Both the position numbers and the translations under genes were made by a program. Positions 36,439 through 46,129 of a stretch of 64,000 nt of DNA are shown here, in pieces. Positions within the stretch are counted from its first letter, which is position 1, and each line of letters opens with the position of its first letter. The notes beneath the pieces were generated by a model. That model was not told the origin of the DNA, made no database searches, and was given only the letters and a program-made list of their open reading frames with translations. The DNA comes from Kaistia defluvii (GTDB lineage Bacteria > Pseudomonadota > Alphaproteobacteria > Rhizobiales > Kaistiaceae), in the NCBI RefSeq assembly GCF_040548815.1, contig NZ_JBEPSM010000002.1, positions 186,001-250,000 of the forward strand, read 5' to 3'.

Positions 36439-37644
36439 TCAGCGCAGAAAGAAGCCGATCACGAAGGCGTTGGCGATGTCGATGAAGAACGCCGAGACCA
36501 GCGGCAGGATGATGAAGGCCATCGGCGCCGCGCCATGCACCTTGGTGACGGCCGTCATGTTGGCGATCGCCGTCGGCGTGGCGCCGAGGCTGATGCCGCT
36601 GAAGCCGGCCGAAAGAACCGCCGCTTCGTAATTCCCGCCCATGGCCGGGAAGACGACGAACAGCATGTAGAGCACGGCGGCGATCGTCTGGATGCCGAGC
36701 ACGAGCACCAGCGACGGGCCGAGGTCGCCCAGCGTCCAGAGCTGCATGCTCATCAGCGACATGGCCAGGAAGATGTTCAGCGACAGGTCGGAAATCAGCG
36801 CCAGCGCGCGGGTTCGCGTCGGCCAGGCGACTTGAGGCAGCACGCGCGGAATGGTGTTGGTCAGGACGATTGCCACCAGCAGGCAGGCGACGAAGAGCGG
36901 CAGGCGGATGCCGAGCTCGGTGAAGATCTCGTCCAGCGTGAAGCCGATCAGCACCGCGACGTTCAGCACCAGGATGGTGCGCAGCAGGCTGATGTGGCTG
37001 ATCTCGTCCTTGCCGGGTTGCTCTGCGCTCTTCGGCAGGCCGACCATCGGCTTGCTGCCGGTGGGGCCGCTCAGGTGGTAACGGGCGATCAGCAGCTTGG
37101 CGACGGGGCCGCCGACAAGGCTGGCGACGACGAGGCCCAGCGTGGCCGCGGCGATGCCGACTTCCATCGCATTCTGCAGGCCGAACTGCTTGGCGATCAT
37201 CGGCGCCCAGGCGATCGTCGTGCCGTGGCCCCCGATCAGCGAGGCCGAGCCAAGCAGCACGGTGATGCCGTCCGGAAGGCCCAGCAGCGCGACGCTGCCG
37301 GCGGCGATCAGGTTCTGGATGACCAGGAAGATCAGCGTCAGCGCCAGCAGCACCAGCAGCGGCTTGCCGCCGGAGAGCAGGTCGTCCAGCCGGGCGTTGA
37401 GGCCGATCCCGGTGAAGAAATAGAGCAGCAGCATGTCGCGCGCCGCGAGATCGAAGGCGATGCTGGTGTCGAAAACCCGATAGGCGATCAGCGTGGCAAG
37501 CGCTGCCAGCAGGCCGCCGGTCACCGCCTCCGGTATGTTCCAGCGCCGCAGCGGTGCGATCCAGCGATTGAGGCCCGTGCCGACGAAGAAGACGACGATC
37601 GCGATCGTCAGGCTCAGGAATCCGGGAACTGCTACGGTCGTCAC
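36439..37644 (-). CDS. gltS: Sodium/glutamate symporter
   Basis: Na+-driven glutamate importer of 401 residues with ten to twelve helices in two inverted repeats. The GltS re-entrant loops are visible as LIGGHGTTIAWAPM near 140 and LSAGFSGISLGATPTAIANM near 365. Start is GTG 37644. It is the last gene of a same-strand run (patatin, GntP, GltS); the 60-base gap before it leaves open whether it shares the promoter. Confidence 0.93.
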   Translation of the reverse strand: MTTVAVPGFLSLTIAIVVFFVGTGLNRWIAPLRRWNIPEAVTGGLLAALATLIAYRVFDTSIAFDLAARDMLLLYFFTGIGLNARLDDLLSGGKPLLVLLALTLIFLVIQNLIAAGSVALLGLPDGITVLLGSASLIGGHGTTIAWAPMIAKQFGLQNAMEVGIAAATLGLVVASLVGGPVAKLLIARYHLSGPTGSKPMVGLPKSAEQPGKDEISHISLLRTILVLNVAVLIGFTLDEIFTELGIRLPLFVACLLVAIVLTNTIPRVLPQVAWPTRTRALALISDLSLNIFLAMSLMSMQLWTLGDLGPSLVLVLGIQTIAAVLYMLFVVFPAMGGNYEAAVLSAGFSGISLGATPTAIANMTAVTKVHGAAPMAFIILPLVSAFFIDIANAFVIGFFLR

Positions 37645-37704
37645 GTCAGTCTGTACCTGTTCTGCCGAGCCTCCGCGGGCCCCCGGGTCGATCTTTGACG
37701 GGTA

Positions 37705-39147
37705 TCAGAAGGATCCGAAAGCGGAGCCGAGCAGAATCACTGCCGCCAGAGCGATTAATGCACCGACGATACCAACCATGACGATATCGAAATAGCTTTT
37801 GCCATGCGTCGAGCCGCAGACGGCGAGCAGGGTCACCACGGCGCCGTTATGCGGCAGGCTGTCGAGCGTGCCGGCGCCGATCACGGCGACCCGGTGCAGC
37901 AGGGCCGGGTCGATGCCCTGTTCGGCGGCGAGCTTCATGTAGGTGCCGCCCAGCGCGTCGAGTGCAATGGTGAGGCCGCCGGAAGCCGAGCCGGTCAGCG
38001 CCGATAGGATGTTGGTGGCGATCGCCAGCGAGACCAGTGGGCCGCCATCGATCGAAAGCACCCAGTCGCGGACCAGCTCGAAGGCAGGCACGGCGGCGAC
38101 GACGGCGCCGAAGCCGACCAGGCTGGCGACGCTGAAGGCCGGCAGAACCGAGGCATTCGCGCCCGCGTCGATGGTGGCACGCAGGGTCGGCAGGCGACGG
38201 CCGCTGACCGCGAGCAGCGTCAGGATGGCGGCGGTCAGCGCCACGATCACCGACCAGACGCCACCGACCGCGGTGATCGAGGTGGAGCCCCAGACCGGTT
38301 CGGCGAGATAGGCCGTGTCGAGGCGGGGCAGCACGACGAAACTCATGACGAGGTTGACGACGATCACCACCACCAGCGGGAGGGCGGCGATCCAGATCGG
38401 CGGCGCGCTCGGGCTCGGAACGCCATGGTGGATCTCGGCCGGATCGAACTCATGCGCGACGGTCGCCCGCTCGCGGATTAGCGCCTCGTCCATCACCGGT
38501 TCCGGCATGTCGCCAAAACCCTCGCCCGCGCGGCGGGCCCGGGCCTCGGCGCGCGAGAGCCACCAGAGGCCGAAGGCGAGCATGATCGCCGAGGCGATGA
38601 TGCCGAGGCCGGGGGCGGCGAAGGGCGTCGTGCCGAAGAACGGCATCGGGATGGCGTTCTGGATCGCCGGCGTGCCGGGCAGGGCGGACATGGTGAAGGT
38701 CGAGGTGCCGAGCGCGATGGCGGCCGGCATCAGGCGACGCGGAATGGCGGCGCGCCGGAACAGCGCGATCGCCATGGGCGCCAGCACGAAGAAGGCGACG
38801 AACAGGCTGACGCCGCCATAGGTGACGAGCGCGCCGGCCAATACGACCGCGAGGATCGCCCGCCGCTCGCCGAGCCTTTCGACCATGGTGTTGGCGATCG
38901 CCGTGACGGAGCCGCTGTCTTCCATCAGCTTGCCGAAAAGGGCGCCGAGCAGGAAGATCGGGAAGAACTGCGCCAGAAACTGTGCGGCGCTCGCCATGAA
39001 GGTCTGTGTCCAGTGCGCCAGCAGCGGCTCGCCGGAAAAGAGCGCCGCGATCAAGGCGGCGATCGGCGCCAGCAGCAGGATGCTCCAGCCCCGGAACGCC
39101 AGCCAGATCAGCAGGCCGAGGCCGAGAAGGATGCCGAGCAGCCCCAT
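37705..39147 (-). CDS. GntP family permease
   Basis: Proton-coupled organic acid permease of 480 residues with about twelve helices: FFPIFLLGALFGKLMEDSGSVTAIA near 65, FTMSALPGTPAIQNAIPMPFFGT near 155 and VIGAGTLDSLPHNGAVVTLLAVCG near 435, all typical of the GntP fold. Family members carry gluconate or 3-hydroxybutyrate. It begins three bases after the patatin stop, which argues for shared translation. Beside a patatin-type protein the hydroxybutyrate option is attractive, but sequence alone does not decide. Confidence 0.88.
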   Translation of the reverse strand: MGLLGILLGLGLLIWLAFRGWSILLLAPIAALIAALFSGEPLLAHWTQTFMASAAQFLAQFFPIFLLGALFGKLMEDSGSVTAIANTMVERLGERRAILAVVLAGALVTYGGVSLFVAFFVLAPMAIALFRRAAIPRRLMPAAIALGTSTFTMSALPGTPAIQNAIPMPFFGTTPFAAPGLGIIASAIMLAFGLWWLSRAEARARRAGEGFGDMPEPVMDEALIRERATVAHEFDPAEIHHGVPSPSAPPIWIAALPLVVVIVVNLVMSFVVLPRLDTAYLAEPVWGSTSITAVGGVWSVIVALTAAILTLLAVSGRRLPTLRATIDAGANASVLPAFSVASLVGFGAVVAAVPAFELVRDWVLSIDGGPLVSLAIATNILSALTGSASGGLTIALDALGGTYMKLAAEQGIDPALLHRVAVIGAGTLDSLPHNGAVVTLLAVCGSTHGKSYFDIVMVGIVGALIALAAVILLGSAFGSF

Positions 39148-39150
39148 CGC

Positions 39151-40200
39151 TCAGCACTCCCCGAGCAGCACATCGAGATCGGCGGTCGAGCGCTGGCCGA
39201 GATCGTCGCCATGCTCGTCGAGAAAGGCGCTGGCTGCGCGATGTCCTTCGGCGCGCAGCATCGACAGGAACGCCCATTCGGCATTCAGCTTCGACGAGGC
39301 GCTGAGATCGACCATCATCTCGGTCATGATCCGGTGCGTCCGCATGCCGGCCCAGCGCGCGCCTTCGCCATTGCCGGGATCGGCAACCTGGCGCAGCAGG
39401 GCGATCATGCGCAGTTCCTTCATCAGCGGCGAGTTGAACGAGATCTCGTTGAGGCGGTTCATGATCTCCGGCGCCGTCTTGGGCGTTTCCAGCCTTTCGC
39501 GCGGATTGATCTGCACCAAGATGGTGTCGCTGGCATCGCTTTCGCGCACCAGCGGCGTGATCGTCGGGTTGCCGGCATAGCCGCCGTCCCAATAGGGGAC
39601 GCCGTCGATCTCTACGGCCTGGAACATGGTCGGCAGGCACGCCGAGGCGAGCAGCACGTCGGCAGTGATCTCGGGATTGCGGAAGATGCGGCCGCGCCCG
39701 GTATGGACATTGGTGGCGGTAATGAACAGGCGGACGGGCGAGCGGGCCAGCCGCTCGAAGTCGATGCTCTCGACGAGCAGGTCCTGCAGCGGGTTCTTGC
39801 CGCTCGGGTTCAGATCATAAGGCGAGAAGACGCGGGACATCAGGTCGACGGCGACATAGGCGGGCGAATGGTCGAGCGACCAGCGGCCGAGCAGCACGTC
39901 GATCGGACTGCGCTGGAACGGGCTGAAGCGCGCCGACTTCGAAACGGCGCGCCAGAAGGCTTCGAGCGCGGCTTTCGCGCCTTCGGCGCCCCCGGCGGCA
40001 TAGCCATCCGCCAGCACCGCGGCGTTCATCGCACCCGCCGACGTCCCGGAAATGCCGTCGATCTTCAGCGAGGGTTCCTCGAGCAGGCGCTCCAGCACGC
40101 CCCAGGTGAAGGCGCCGTGCGAACCGCCACCCTGCAGCGCGAGGTCGACCGGGAGCGGGGCGGAAGCGGAGCGCTTCGGGCTTTTCGGTGCACGGGACAT
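39151..40200 (-). CDS. Patatin-like phospholipase
   Basis: Cytoplasmic patatin-fold lipid acyl hydrolase of about 349 residues. The Ser-Asp dyad is complete: oxyanion loop QGGGSHGAF near 27, nucleophile GTSAG near 57, and DGGYAGNP near 205 with the catalytic Asp. Related proteins in alphaproteobacteria lie beside genes for polyhydroxybutyrate and hydroxybutyrate metabolism. ATG 40200 has GAGG five bases upstream and is preferred to an in-frame upstream start. It leads a run with the GntP permease. Confidence 0.92.
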   Translation of the reverse strand: MSRAPKSPKRSASAPLPVDLALQGGGSHGAFTWGVLERLLEEPSLKIDGISGTSAGAMNAAVLADGYAAGGAEGAKAALEAFWRAVSKSARFSPFQRSPIDVLLGRWSLDHSPAYVAVDLMSRVFSPYDLNPSGKNPLQDLLVESIDFERLARSPVRLFITATNVHTGRGRIFRNPEITADVLLASACLPTMFQAVEIDGVPYWDGGYAGNPTITPLVRESDASDTILVQINPRERLETPKTAPEIMNRLNEISFNSPLMKELRMIALLRQVADPGNGEGARWAGMRTHRIMTEMMVDLSASSKLNAEWAFLSMLRAEGHRAASAFLDEHGDDLGQRSTADLDVLLGEC

Positions 40201-40280
40201 CGGGCCTCGCCGAGACAGGTGGACAAGCGAATCGCGGAAGCGACCACAAGCCATTCCCTAAGGGTAATGCTGCACTGCGA

Positions 40281-40320
40281 TATTGATCCATATCATTTGT
40301 CACACGCAACTTGTATTGAT
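40281..40320. promoter_or_regulatory. Direct repeat TATTGAT upstream of the AraC-family gene
   Basis: TATTGAT occurs at 40281-40287 and 40314-40320, exactly 33 bases apart, in an AT-rich stretch between the divergent patatin and AraC genes. Direct repeats spaced by whole helical turns are typical of AraC-family operators, so this may be an autoregulatory or patatin-controlling site. Confidence 0.4.
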
Positions 40321-40375
40321 AGGAAATGGCCAAGCTGGCGGCGTGTTTCCGCTTGGATCGGAGTCGACGGGTGCG

Positions 40376-41452
40376 ATGAAGAATGTTCCCGAACCGCAGT
40401 CGGCTGTTCCCGTGGAAGCGCCTGTCACGCGGATCGAACCGATCGATTTCAGCACCCGGTCCGTCCCTGTCCGTAACCAGTTCGAGGCGTGGCGTTCCTT
40501 GATGTCGCCGGTCATCGATCTCGATCTTGCCGGCGACCGCGACGGCGGATTCGACGCCGAACAGCGCGTCTGGGATGTCGGCGGCTTTGCGCTGACGCGG
40601 GCCCGCCTGCCGGCCGACGGGCAGACGCGCGTCTGGCAGCACGTCCGGAAGAACCCGCTCGACCATTGGTGCTTCGTACTGGTGAATGACGGCACGGGAC
40701 CGTCCTTGCCGGGAAGTCCGGCCGAGCCCCGGCAGCTCTTCTTCCGTTCGCTGGGCAGGCCCTTCGACGGCGCTGCGAAGGATACCAGCGTTTTGACGCT
40801 TTATGCGCCGCGCGAATTGTTCGGCGGCAATCTGGGCGGCATCGACCATGCGATCGACACGGTGGCGGATCGGGGGATCGGCGCCCTGCTTGCCGACTAT
40901 TTCCTCAGTCTTGAAAAGCGATTGCCCGATGTGGCGGTCGAGGATCTTCCCAACGTGGTCGAGGCGACGCGCGCCATGATCGCCGCCTGCGTCCGCCCGT
41001 CCCTGGACCGGATCGAGATCGCCCAGGACGCGATCGTCGCCACCTTGATGGAGCGGGCGCGGGTGATCGTCGGGCAGAACCTGCGCTCGGTCACCTTTGG
41101 GCCGGACAAGCTCGGCCAGGCGCTCGGCGTGTCGCGTTCCAGGCTCTATCGGATGTTCGAGCCCTTCGGCGGCGTGGCTCGCTATGTCCATCGGCAGCGC
41201 CTGTTGGCCGCCCATGCAGCCCTGTCCGATCCCGCCAACAAGACCCCGATCATCCAGATCGCCGAGGGCTTGGGCTTCAGCGATGCCTCCGGATTCAGCC
41301 GCGCCTTCAAGCAGGAGTTCGGCCACAGCCCCAGCGAGGCGCGCCTTGCAGCCGCCGTCGGCGCGCCGATTGCGTCCGCCATCCGGCGCATGAGCGGCGT
41401 CGGCGATGTCAGCACGGATTTCGGAGAGCTGCTCCGGCGGCTCCGCGCCTGA
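40376..41452 (+). CDS. AraC family transcriptional regulator (AraC-binding-like plus HTH_18)
   Basis: About 358 residues. The N-terminal part (about 20-200) matches the AraC-type ligand domain of the FeaR/NitR-like group (IDFSTRSVPVRNQFEAWRSLMSPVIDLD). The C-terminal DNA-binding part has both helix-turn-helices: DKLGQALGVSRSRLYRMFEPFGGVARYVHRQRL and IIQIAEGLGFSDASGFSRAFKQEFGHSPSEAR. The effector is unknown. It is divergent from the patatin gene and lies 330 bases before the efflux operon on the same strand, so it could control either. Confidence 0.92.
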   Translation: MKNVPEPQSAVPVEAPVTRIEPIDFSTRSVPVRNQFEAWRSLMSPVIDLDLAGDRDGGFDAEQRVWDVGGFALTRARLPADGQTRVWQHVRKNPLDHWCFVLVNDGTGPSLPGSPAEPRQLFFRSLGRPFDGAAKDTSVLTLYAPRELFGGNLGGIDHAIDTVADRGIGALLADYFLSLEKRLPDVAVEDLPNVVEATRAMIAACVRPSLDRIEIAQDAIVATLMERARVIVGQNLRSVTFGPDKLGQALGVSRSRLYRMFEPFGGVARYVHRQRLLAAHAALSDPANKTPIIQIAEGLGFSDASGFSRAFKQEFGHSPSEARLAAAVGAPIASAIRRMSGVGDVSTDFGELLRRLRA

Positions 41453-41643
41453 GTCATTTGCCTCGGGCGGGGTGAACCGCTCGCTCTGTTGCACCGCATC
41501 CATCGGGATGGTGTTTGGGATGCGCGGCACAGGGTCGGGACGCCGGGCTCATGCCTTTGGCGGTCGGAGCCGCTAGGTTCCGCCGCGTGTGTCTGGCTGC
41601 GAGCGGTCCGGTAGGGGCCTCGGTGGCAGGTCGAGCTCCGCTC

Positions 41644-41685
41644 TTGACTGCTTCCGGGTCTCGTTCCAGACAAGAGTTTATCTTG
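41644..41685 (+). promoter_or_regulatory. Candidate promoter and operator of the RND efflux operon
   Basis: TTGACT (41644-41649) is followed 18 bases later by AGACAA (41668-41673), and the inverted repeat CAAGA-N5-TCTTG (41671-41685) overlaps the latter. It lies about 100 bases before the adaptor start, in an otherwise empty region 41453-41781. Confidence 0.4.
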
Positions 41686-41781
41686 CGCCAGATGGCGTGT
41701 CGGTTCCGGGTGAAGCGTGGCTGCGAGGTGCGATTTCGCCCGAGCCAGGATCCCCGGGCATTTTTGGTTTGGGGGTATCTC

Positions 41782-42894
41782 GTGACGAAACCGGCCGATC
41801 GTCGGAAGAGCGTGCGTGGCTTGATGCGCGTCGCCGCTGTCCTGTTTGTCGCGGCCCCCGTTCTGGCGGCCTGCCAGAGGGAAGCCGAAACCCAGGCTCC
41901 GGAAATTCGTCCCGTCAGGACCGTCATCGCCACGCGCGAGAAGGCCGGCGAGAAGGTGGTCCTCACCGGCCTGATCGAGGCGCAGAACGAAGCCGCGATG
42001 GCCTTCCGCATCGGCGGCCGGATGATCGAGCGACCGGTCAATGTCGGCGACCGCGTCGAGGCCGGCCAGGTTTTGGCCCGGCTGGATCCCGTCAACGAGC
42101 TGAACGCGCTGCGCTCGGCGCAGGCGGCGAACGTCGCCGCCGAGGCCCAGCTGGTCCAGGCGCGCAACGCCTTTGGCCGCCAGGAGCATCTGCTCCGCAA
42201 CGGCTTCACCACCCGCGCGAATTTCGACCAGGCGCAGCAGGCGCTGCAGACCGCGCAGGCGCAGGTCGACAATACCGAAGCCCAGCTCGAGATCGCCAGC
42301 GATCGCGTCGCCTTCACCGAATTGAAGGCCGACGTTTCCGGCACGATCACCGCTCGCGGCGCCGAGCCCGGCGAAGTGGTCCAGGCCGGGCAGATGATCG
42401 TCCAGCTTGCGCGCCAGGATGGCCGCGACGCCGTCTTCGACGTGCCGGCCCAGATGCTGCGCACGGCGCCGAGTGATCCGGTCGTCAGCGTCCGCCTGAC
42501 CGACGATCCCACCGTTTCGGCCGTCGGCCGCGTCCGCGAAATCGCGCCCCAAGCCAATGCGCAGACCCGCAACTTCCCCGTCCGCGTCGGTCTCGACAAC
42601 CCGCCCGCCGGCCTCCGCCTCGGTTCGACGGTGACCGGCACCATGGTCATGGATTCCGTGCCCGTGATTTCACTTCCCGCGAGCGCGCTGACGACCGCCG
42701 AGCAGAACCCGGCCGTGTGGGTGGTCGATCCGGTCGCCTCGACCGTTTCGCTGCGCAATATCGAGATCGTCCGGCACGATCCGGCGACCGTGATTGTCTC
42801 CAGCGGCATCGATACGGGAGACATCATCGTCACGGCCGGCGTCCAGGCGCTTCATCCGGGCCAGAAGGTCCGCCTGCTCGGGGCCGCCAAATGA
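41782..42894 (+). CDS. RND efflux periplasmic adaptor lipoprotein
   Basis: Membrane fusion protein of about 370 residues. A lipoprotein signal (VLAAC) puts the mature N-terminal cysteine in the inner-membrane outer leaflet. Domains in order: barrel-sandwich half (VLTGLIEAQNEAAMAFRIGGRM), helical hairpin (about 100-165, with the Q-A repeats QARNAFGRQEHLL and QAQQALQTAQAQVDNTEAQL), lipoyl-like and beta-barrel parts. GTG 41782 is the annotated start; ATG 41824 would begin at the signal peptide itself. The stop overlaps the pump start by four bases (ATGA). No outer-membrane channel gene is present. Confidence 0.9.
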   Translation: MTKPADRRKSVRGLMRVAAVLFVAAPVLAACQREAETQAPEIRPVRTVIATREKAGEKVVLTGLIEAQNEAAMAFRIGGRMIERPVNVGDRVEAGQVLARLDPVNELNALRSAQAANVAAEAQLVQARNAFGRQEHLLRNGFTTRANFDQAQQALQTAQAQVDNTEAQLEIASDRVAFTELKADVSGTITARGAEPGEVVQAGQMIVQLARQDGRDAVFDVPAQMLRTAPSDPVVSVRLTDDPTVSAVGRVREIAPQANAQTRNFPVRVGLDNPPAGLRLGSTVTGTMVMDSVPVISLPASALTTAEQNPAVWVVDPVASTVSLRNIEIVRHDPATVIVSSGIDTGDIIVTAGVQALHPGQKVRLLGAAK

Positions 42895-45800
42895 GCGGCT
42901 TCAACCTCTCTGCCTGGTCGCTCAACCATCGCTCCTTCATCGTCTACTGGATGATCGCGGTGATGGTGGCGGGCATCGCCTCCTTCATCAGCCTCGGCCG
43001 CAACGAAGACCCGCCGATCACCATCAAGACTATGATCGTGCATGCGGTCTGGCCCGGCGCGACGATCGAGGACACGCTCAACCAGGTCACCGAGCGGCTC
43101 GAACGCAAGATCCAGGAAATCCCCGAGGTCGACGACGTCCGCTCGTCGACCAGCGCCGGCAGCACCACGCTGTTCGTCAATCTGCGCCAGGAAGTGACCT
43201 CCGCCGAGGTCCCCGACGTCTGGTACGAGGTGCGCAAGGGCATTGGCGACATCCGCCAGACCCTGCCTTCCGGCGTGCTCGGCCCGTTCTTCAATGACAG
43301 CTTCGGCGACACGTTCGGCATCATTTACGGCTTCACCGCCGACGGCTTCTCGCATCGCGAACTGCGCGATTATGTCGAGGCGGCCCGCTCCCGTCTGCTG
43401 CAGGTGCCAGATGTCTCGCAGATCGAGATCATCGGCGCGCAGGACGAGAAGATCTACGTCGAATTCTCGACCAAGCAGCTCGCGGGCATGGGGATCGATC
43501 GTCAGGCGCTTCTGAATGCGCTGCGGGCGCAGAACGTCGTCAGCCCCGCTGGCGTGCTCGAGACGGGCGAGGAGCGCATTTCGCTGCGCGTTTCCGGCGC
43601 CTTCCAGAACGAGCAGGACCTGCTCGATCTCAACGTCGTCTCGAATGGCCGGCTCATCCGCCTGCGCGACATTGCCGAAGTCCGGCGCGGCTATGCCAGC
43701 CCGCCGCAGCCGCAGTTCCGCGTCGACGGCAAGCCGGCGATCGGCCTTGGCATCGCCATGCGCGATGGCGGCGATATCCTGGCGCTCGGCAAGAACATCC
43801 GCACCGTGATGGCCGAGATCACGACAAACCTGCCGCTCGGCGTCCAGCCGTCGCTGGTCGCTGACCAGGCCGTCGTCGTCGACGAAGCGATCGGCGATTT
43901 CACCACCTCGCTGTGGCAGGCGATCGCCATCATCGCGGTGGTGAGCTTTGTCAGCCTAGGCATCCGTGCTGGCACGGTGGTGGCGCTGGCGATCCCGATT
44001 TCGCTCGCCATGGTGTTCGCCGTCATGAACATCGTTGGCATCGACCTGCAGCGCATTTCGCTCGGCGCGCTGATCATCGCGCTCAGCCTGCTGGTCGATG
44101 ACGCGATGACGACCGTCGATTCGATGACATCAAGGCTGGCCGCCGGCGAGACCAAGGAGGATGCGGCGGCGAATACGTTCCGGACGCTGGCGCTGGCCAT
44201 GCTGACCGGAACGCTGGTCACCGCGGCCGGCTTCGTACCGATCGGCTTCGCCCGTTCGTCCGCCGGCGAATACACCTTCTCGATCTTCGCCGTCGTGGGC
44301 ATCGCGCTGGTCGTGTCCTGGCTCGGCGCGGTGATCTTCTCGCCGCTGATCGGCGCCGTCCTGCTCAAGGCGCCGAAGGACAAGCCCGATCCCAACAAGG
44401 TCAGCATCATCGTCCGGGTCTTCCGCTCGATCCTGCTCACCGCGATGCGGATGCGCTGGATCACGATCGGCCTGACGCTCGCCTGCTTCGTCGGCGCGCT
44501 TCTGCTGCTGCCTCACGTGCCGCGGCAGTTCTTCCCGGCATCCGACCGCACCGAACTGATGGTCGACCTGCGCCTGCCGCAGAACACGTCGATCTATCAG
44601 AGCGGCGACGTCTCGGCCCGGTTCGACGCCATCATGAAGGACGACCCGGACGTCGAGCGCTGGAGCACTTATATCGGCCGTGGCGCCATCCGCTTCTACC
44701 TGCCGCTCAATGTCGAGCTGCCGAACGAGTTCTTCGCCCAGGCGGTGGTCATCGCCAAGGACGTCGACGCGCGGCTCCGGCTGGAAGAGCGTCTCGAGAC
44801 CAAGCTCGCGGAACAGTTCCCGGACTCGGTTTCGCGCGTCGCTCCGCTCGAGCTCGGGCCCCCGGTCGGCTGGCCGGTGCAGTACCGCGTCAGCGGCCCG
44901 GACGTCGATCAGGTGCGCGACATCTCCATGCGCCTCGCACAGATCGTCTCGGCCAATCCGGACACCAAGCGCGTCAACTTCGACTGGATGGAGCCGGCGC
45001 GCATGGTGCGCGTCAAGATCGACCAGGACCAGGCGCGCCTTCTCGGGCTCAGTTCGCAGGCGCTGGCTTCCGCGCTGAACGCGGTGGTGACCGGAACCAC
45101 GGTCACCCAGGTTCGAGACGATATCTACCTCGTCGACGTCATCGCGCGCGCCACCGACGAGCAGCGTGTCTCGCTCGCCAATTTGCAGACGCTGCAGGTG
45201 CCGCTGCCGAACGGGCGCACGGTGCCGCTCAGCCAGTTCGCGACGTTCGATTACGGGCAGGAATATCCGCTGATCTGGCGCCGGGACCGCGTGCCCACGC
45301 TGACCGTGCAGTCGGACGTTCGCCCGGGCGGGTCGCCCGAGGCGGTCGTGGCCGAGCTGACGGATTCCGTCGAGGCGCTGCGGGCCACCTTGCCGCCCGG
45401 CTACAACATCGCCGTCGGCGGTGTCGTCGAGGAGAGCGCGCAGTCGCTGCAATCCGTGATGGCGGTCGTCCCGATCATGCTGTTCCTGATGGTCTCGTTC
45501 CTGATGGCGCAGTTGCAGAGCTTCGGCAGGTTGTTCATCGTGCTCTGCGTCGTGCCGATGGGGCTGATCGGCGTGGTCGGCGCCTTGTTCCTGTTCAACA
45601 GGCCGCTCGGCTTCGTCGCCATCCTCGGCATTCTCTCGCTGCTCGGCCTGATCGCCAAGAATGCGGTGATCCTGATCGAGCAGATCGAGGCCGAGCGGAC
45701 GCGCGGCCTGTCGATCTGGGATGCCGTGCTCGAAGCGACGGTGTCGCGTTTCCGGCCGATCATGCTGACGGCGATCTCGACCGTGCTGGGCATGATCCCG

Positions 45801-45980
45801 ATCGCGGCGACGATCTTCTGGGGCCCGATGGCCTTCGCCATCATGGGCGGCCTGTTGGTCGCGACCTTGCTGACGCTGGTGTTCCTGCCGACGCTGTACG
45901 TGACCTTCTATCGCGGCAAGGAAGGCGAGCCGGCACCCAAGCCCCCCGTCGCCGCGACGGCGGCTGTCACGGCCGCCTGA
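42891..45980 (+). CDS. RND family efflux pump, inner membrane subunit
   Basis: About 1029 residues with the two-repeat RND layout: helix 1 near 15-35, large periplasmic loop, helices 2-6, helix 7 near 530, second loop and five further helices. The proton-relay pair lies in LLVDDAMTTVD near 400 (two Asp in helix 4), and GxxxRP-like FRPIMLTAISTVLGMIP near 960. It resembles the AcrB-type branch that moves hydrophobic drugs rather than the metal exporters. Coupled to the adaptor upstream by ATGA and closed by a strong terminator. Confidence 0.95.
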   Translation: MSGFNLSAWSLNHRSFIVYWMIAVMVAGIASFISLGRNEDPPITIKTMIVHAVWPGATIEDTLNQVTERLERKIQEIPEVDDVRSSTSAGSTTLFVNLRQEVTSAEVPDVWYEVRKGIGDIRQTLPSGVLGPFFNDSFGDTFGIIYGFTADGFSHRELRDYVEAARSRLLQVPDVSQIEIIGAQDEKIYVEFSTKQLAGMGIDRQALLNALRAQNVVSPAGVLETGEERISLRVSGAFQNEQDLLDLNVVSNGRLIRLRDIAEVRRGYASPPQPQFRVDGKPAIGLGIAMRDGGDILALGKNIRTVMAEITTNLPLGVQPSLVADQAVVVDEAIGDFTTSLWQAIAIIAVVSFVSLGIRAGTVVALAIPISLAMVFAVMNIVGIDLQRISLGALIIALSLLVDDAMTTVDSMTSRLAAGETKEDAAANTFRTLALAMLTGTLVTAAGFVPIGFARSSAGEYTFSIFAVVGIALVVSWLGAVIFSPLIGAVLLKAPKDKPDPNKVSIIVRVFRSILLTAMRMRWITIGLTLACFVGALLLLPHVPRQFFPASDRTELMVDLRLPQNTSIYQSGDVSARFDAIMKDDPDVERWSTYIGRGAIRFYLPLNVELPNEFFAQAVVIAKDVDARLRLEERLETKLAEQFPDSVSRVAPLELGPPVGWPVQYRVSGPDVDQVRDISMRLAQIVSANPDTKRVNFDWMEPARMVRVKIDQDQARLLGLSSQALASALNAVVTGTTVTQVRDDIYLVDVIARATDEQRVSLANLQTLQVPLPNGRTVPLSQFATFDYGQEYPLIWRRDRVPTLTVQSDVRPGGSPEAVVAELTDSVEALRATLPPGYNIAVGGVVEESAQSLQSVMAVVPIMLFLMVSFLMAQLQSFGRLFIVLCVVPMGLIGVVGALFLFNRPLGFVAILGILSLLGLIAKNAVILIEQIEAERTRGLSIWDAVLEATVSRFRPIMLTAISTVLGMIPIAATIFWGPMAFAIMGGLLVATLLTLVFLPTLYVTFYRGKEGEPAPKPPVAATAAVTAA

Positions 45981-46007
45981 CGCCCGTCAGGACGACGAAT
46001 TGCAGGA

Positions 46008-46040
46008 GGCCGCGGAATTCCGCGGCCTTTTGCGTTTTTT
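46008..46040 (+). terminator. Rho-independent terminator of the RND operon
   Basis: Perfect palindrome GGCCGCGGAATTCCGCGGCC (46008-46027) followed by TTTTGCGTTTTTT, 27 bases after the pump stop. Confidence 0.92.
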
Positions 46041-46129
46041 GGGAGGCTCCCTTCGGAAATTGTATCGTCTCCATCCTGCTCGGGGATGTGTGGCGCCCGC
46101 TAGCGCAGCCATGCAGGACGCTTGCACGA

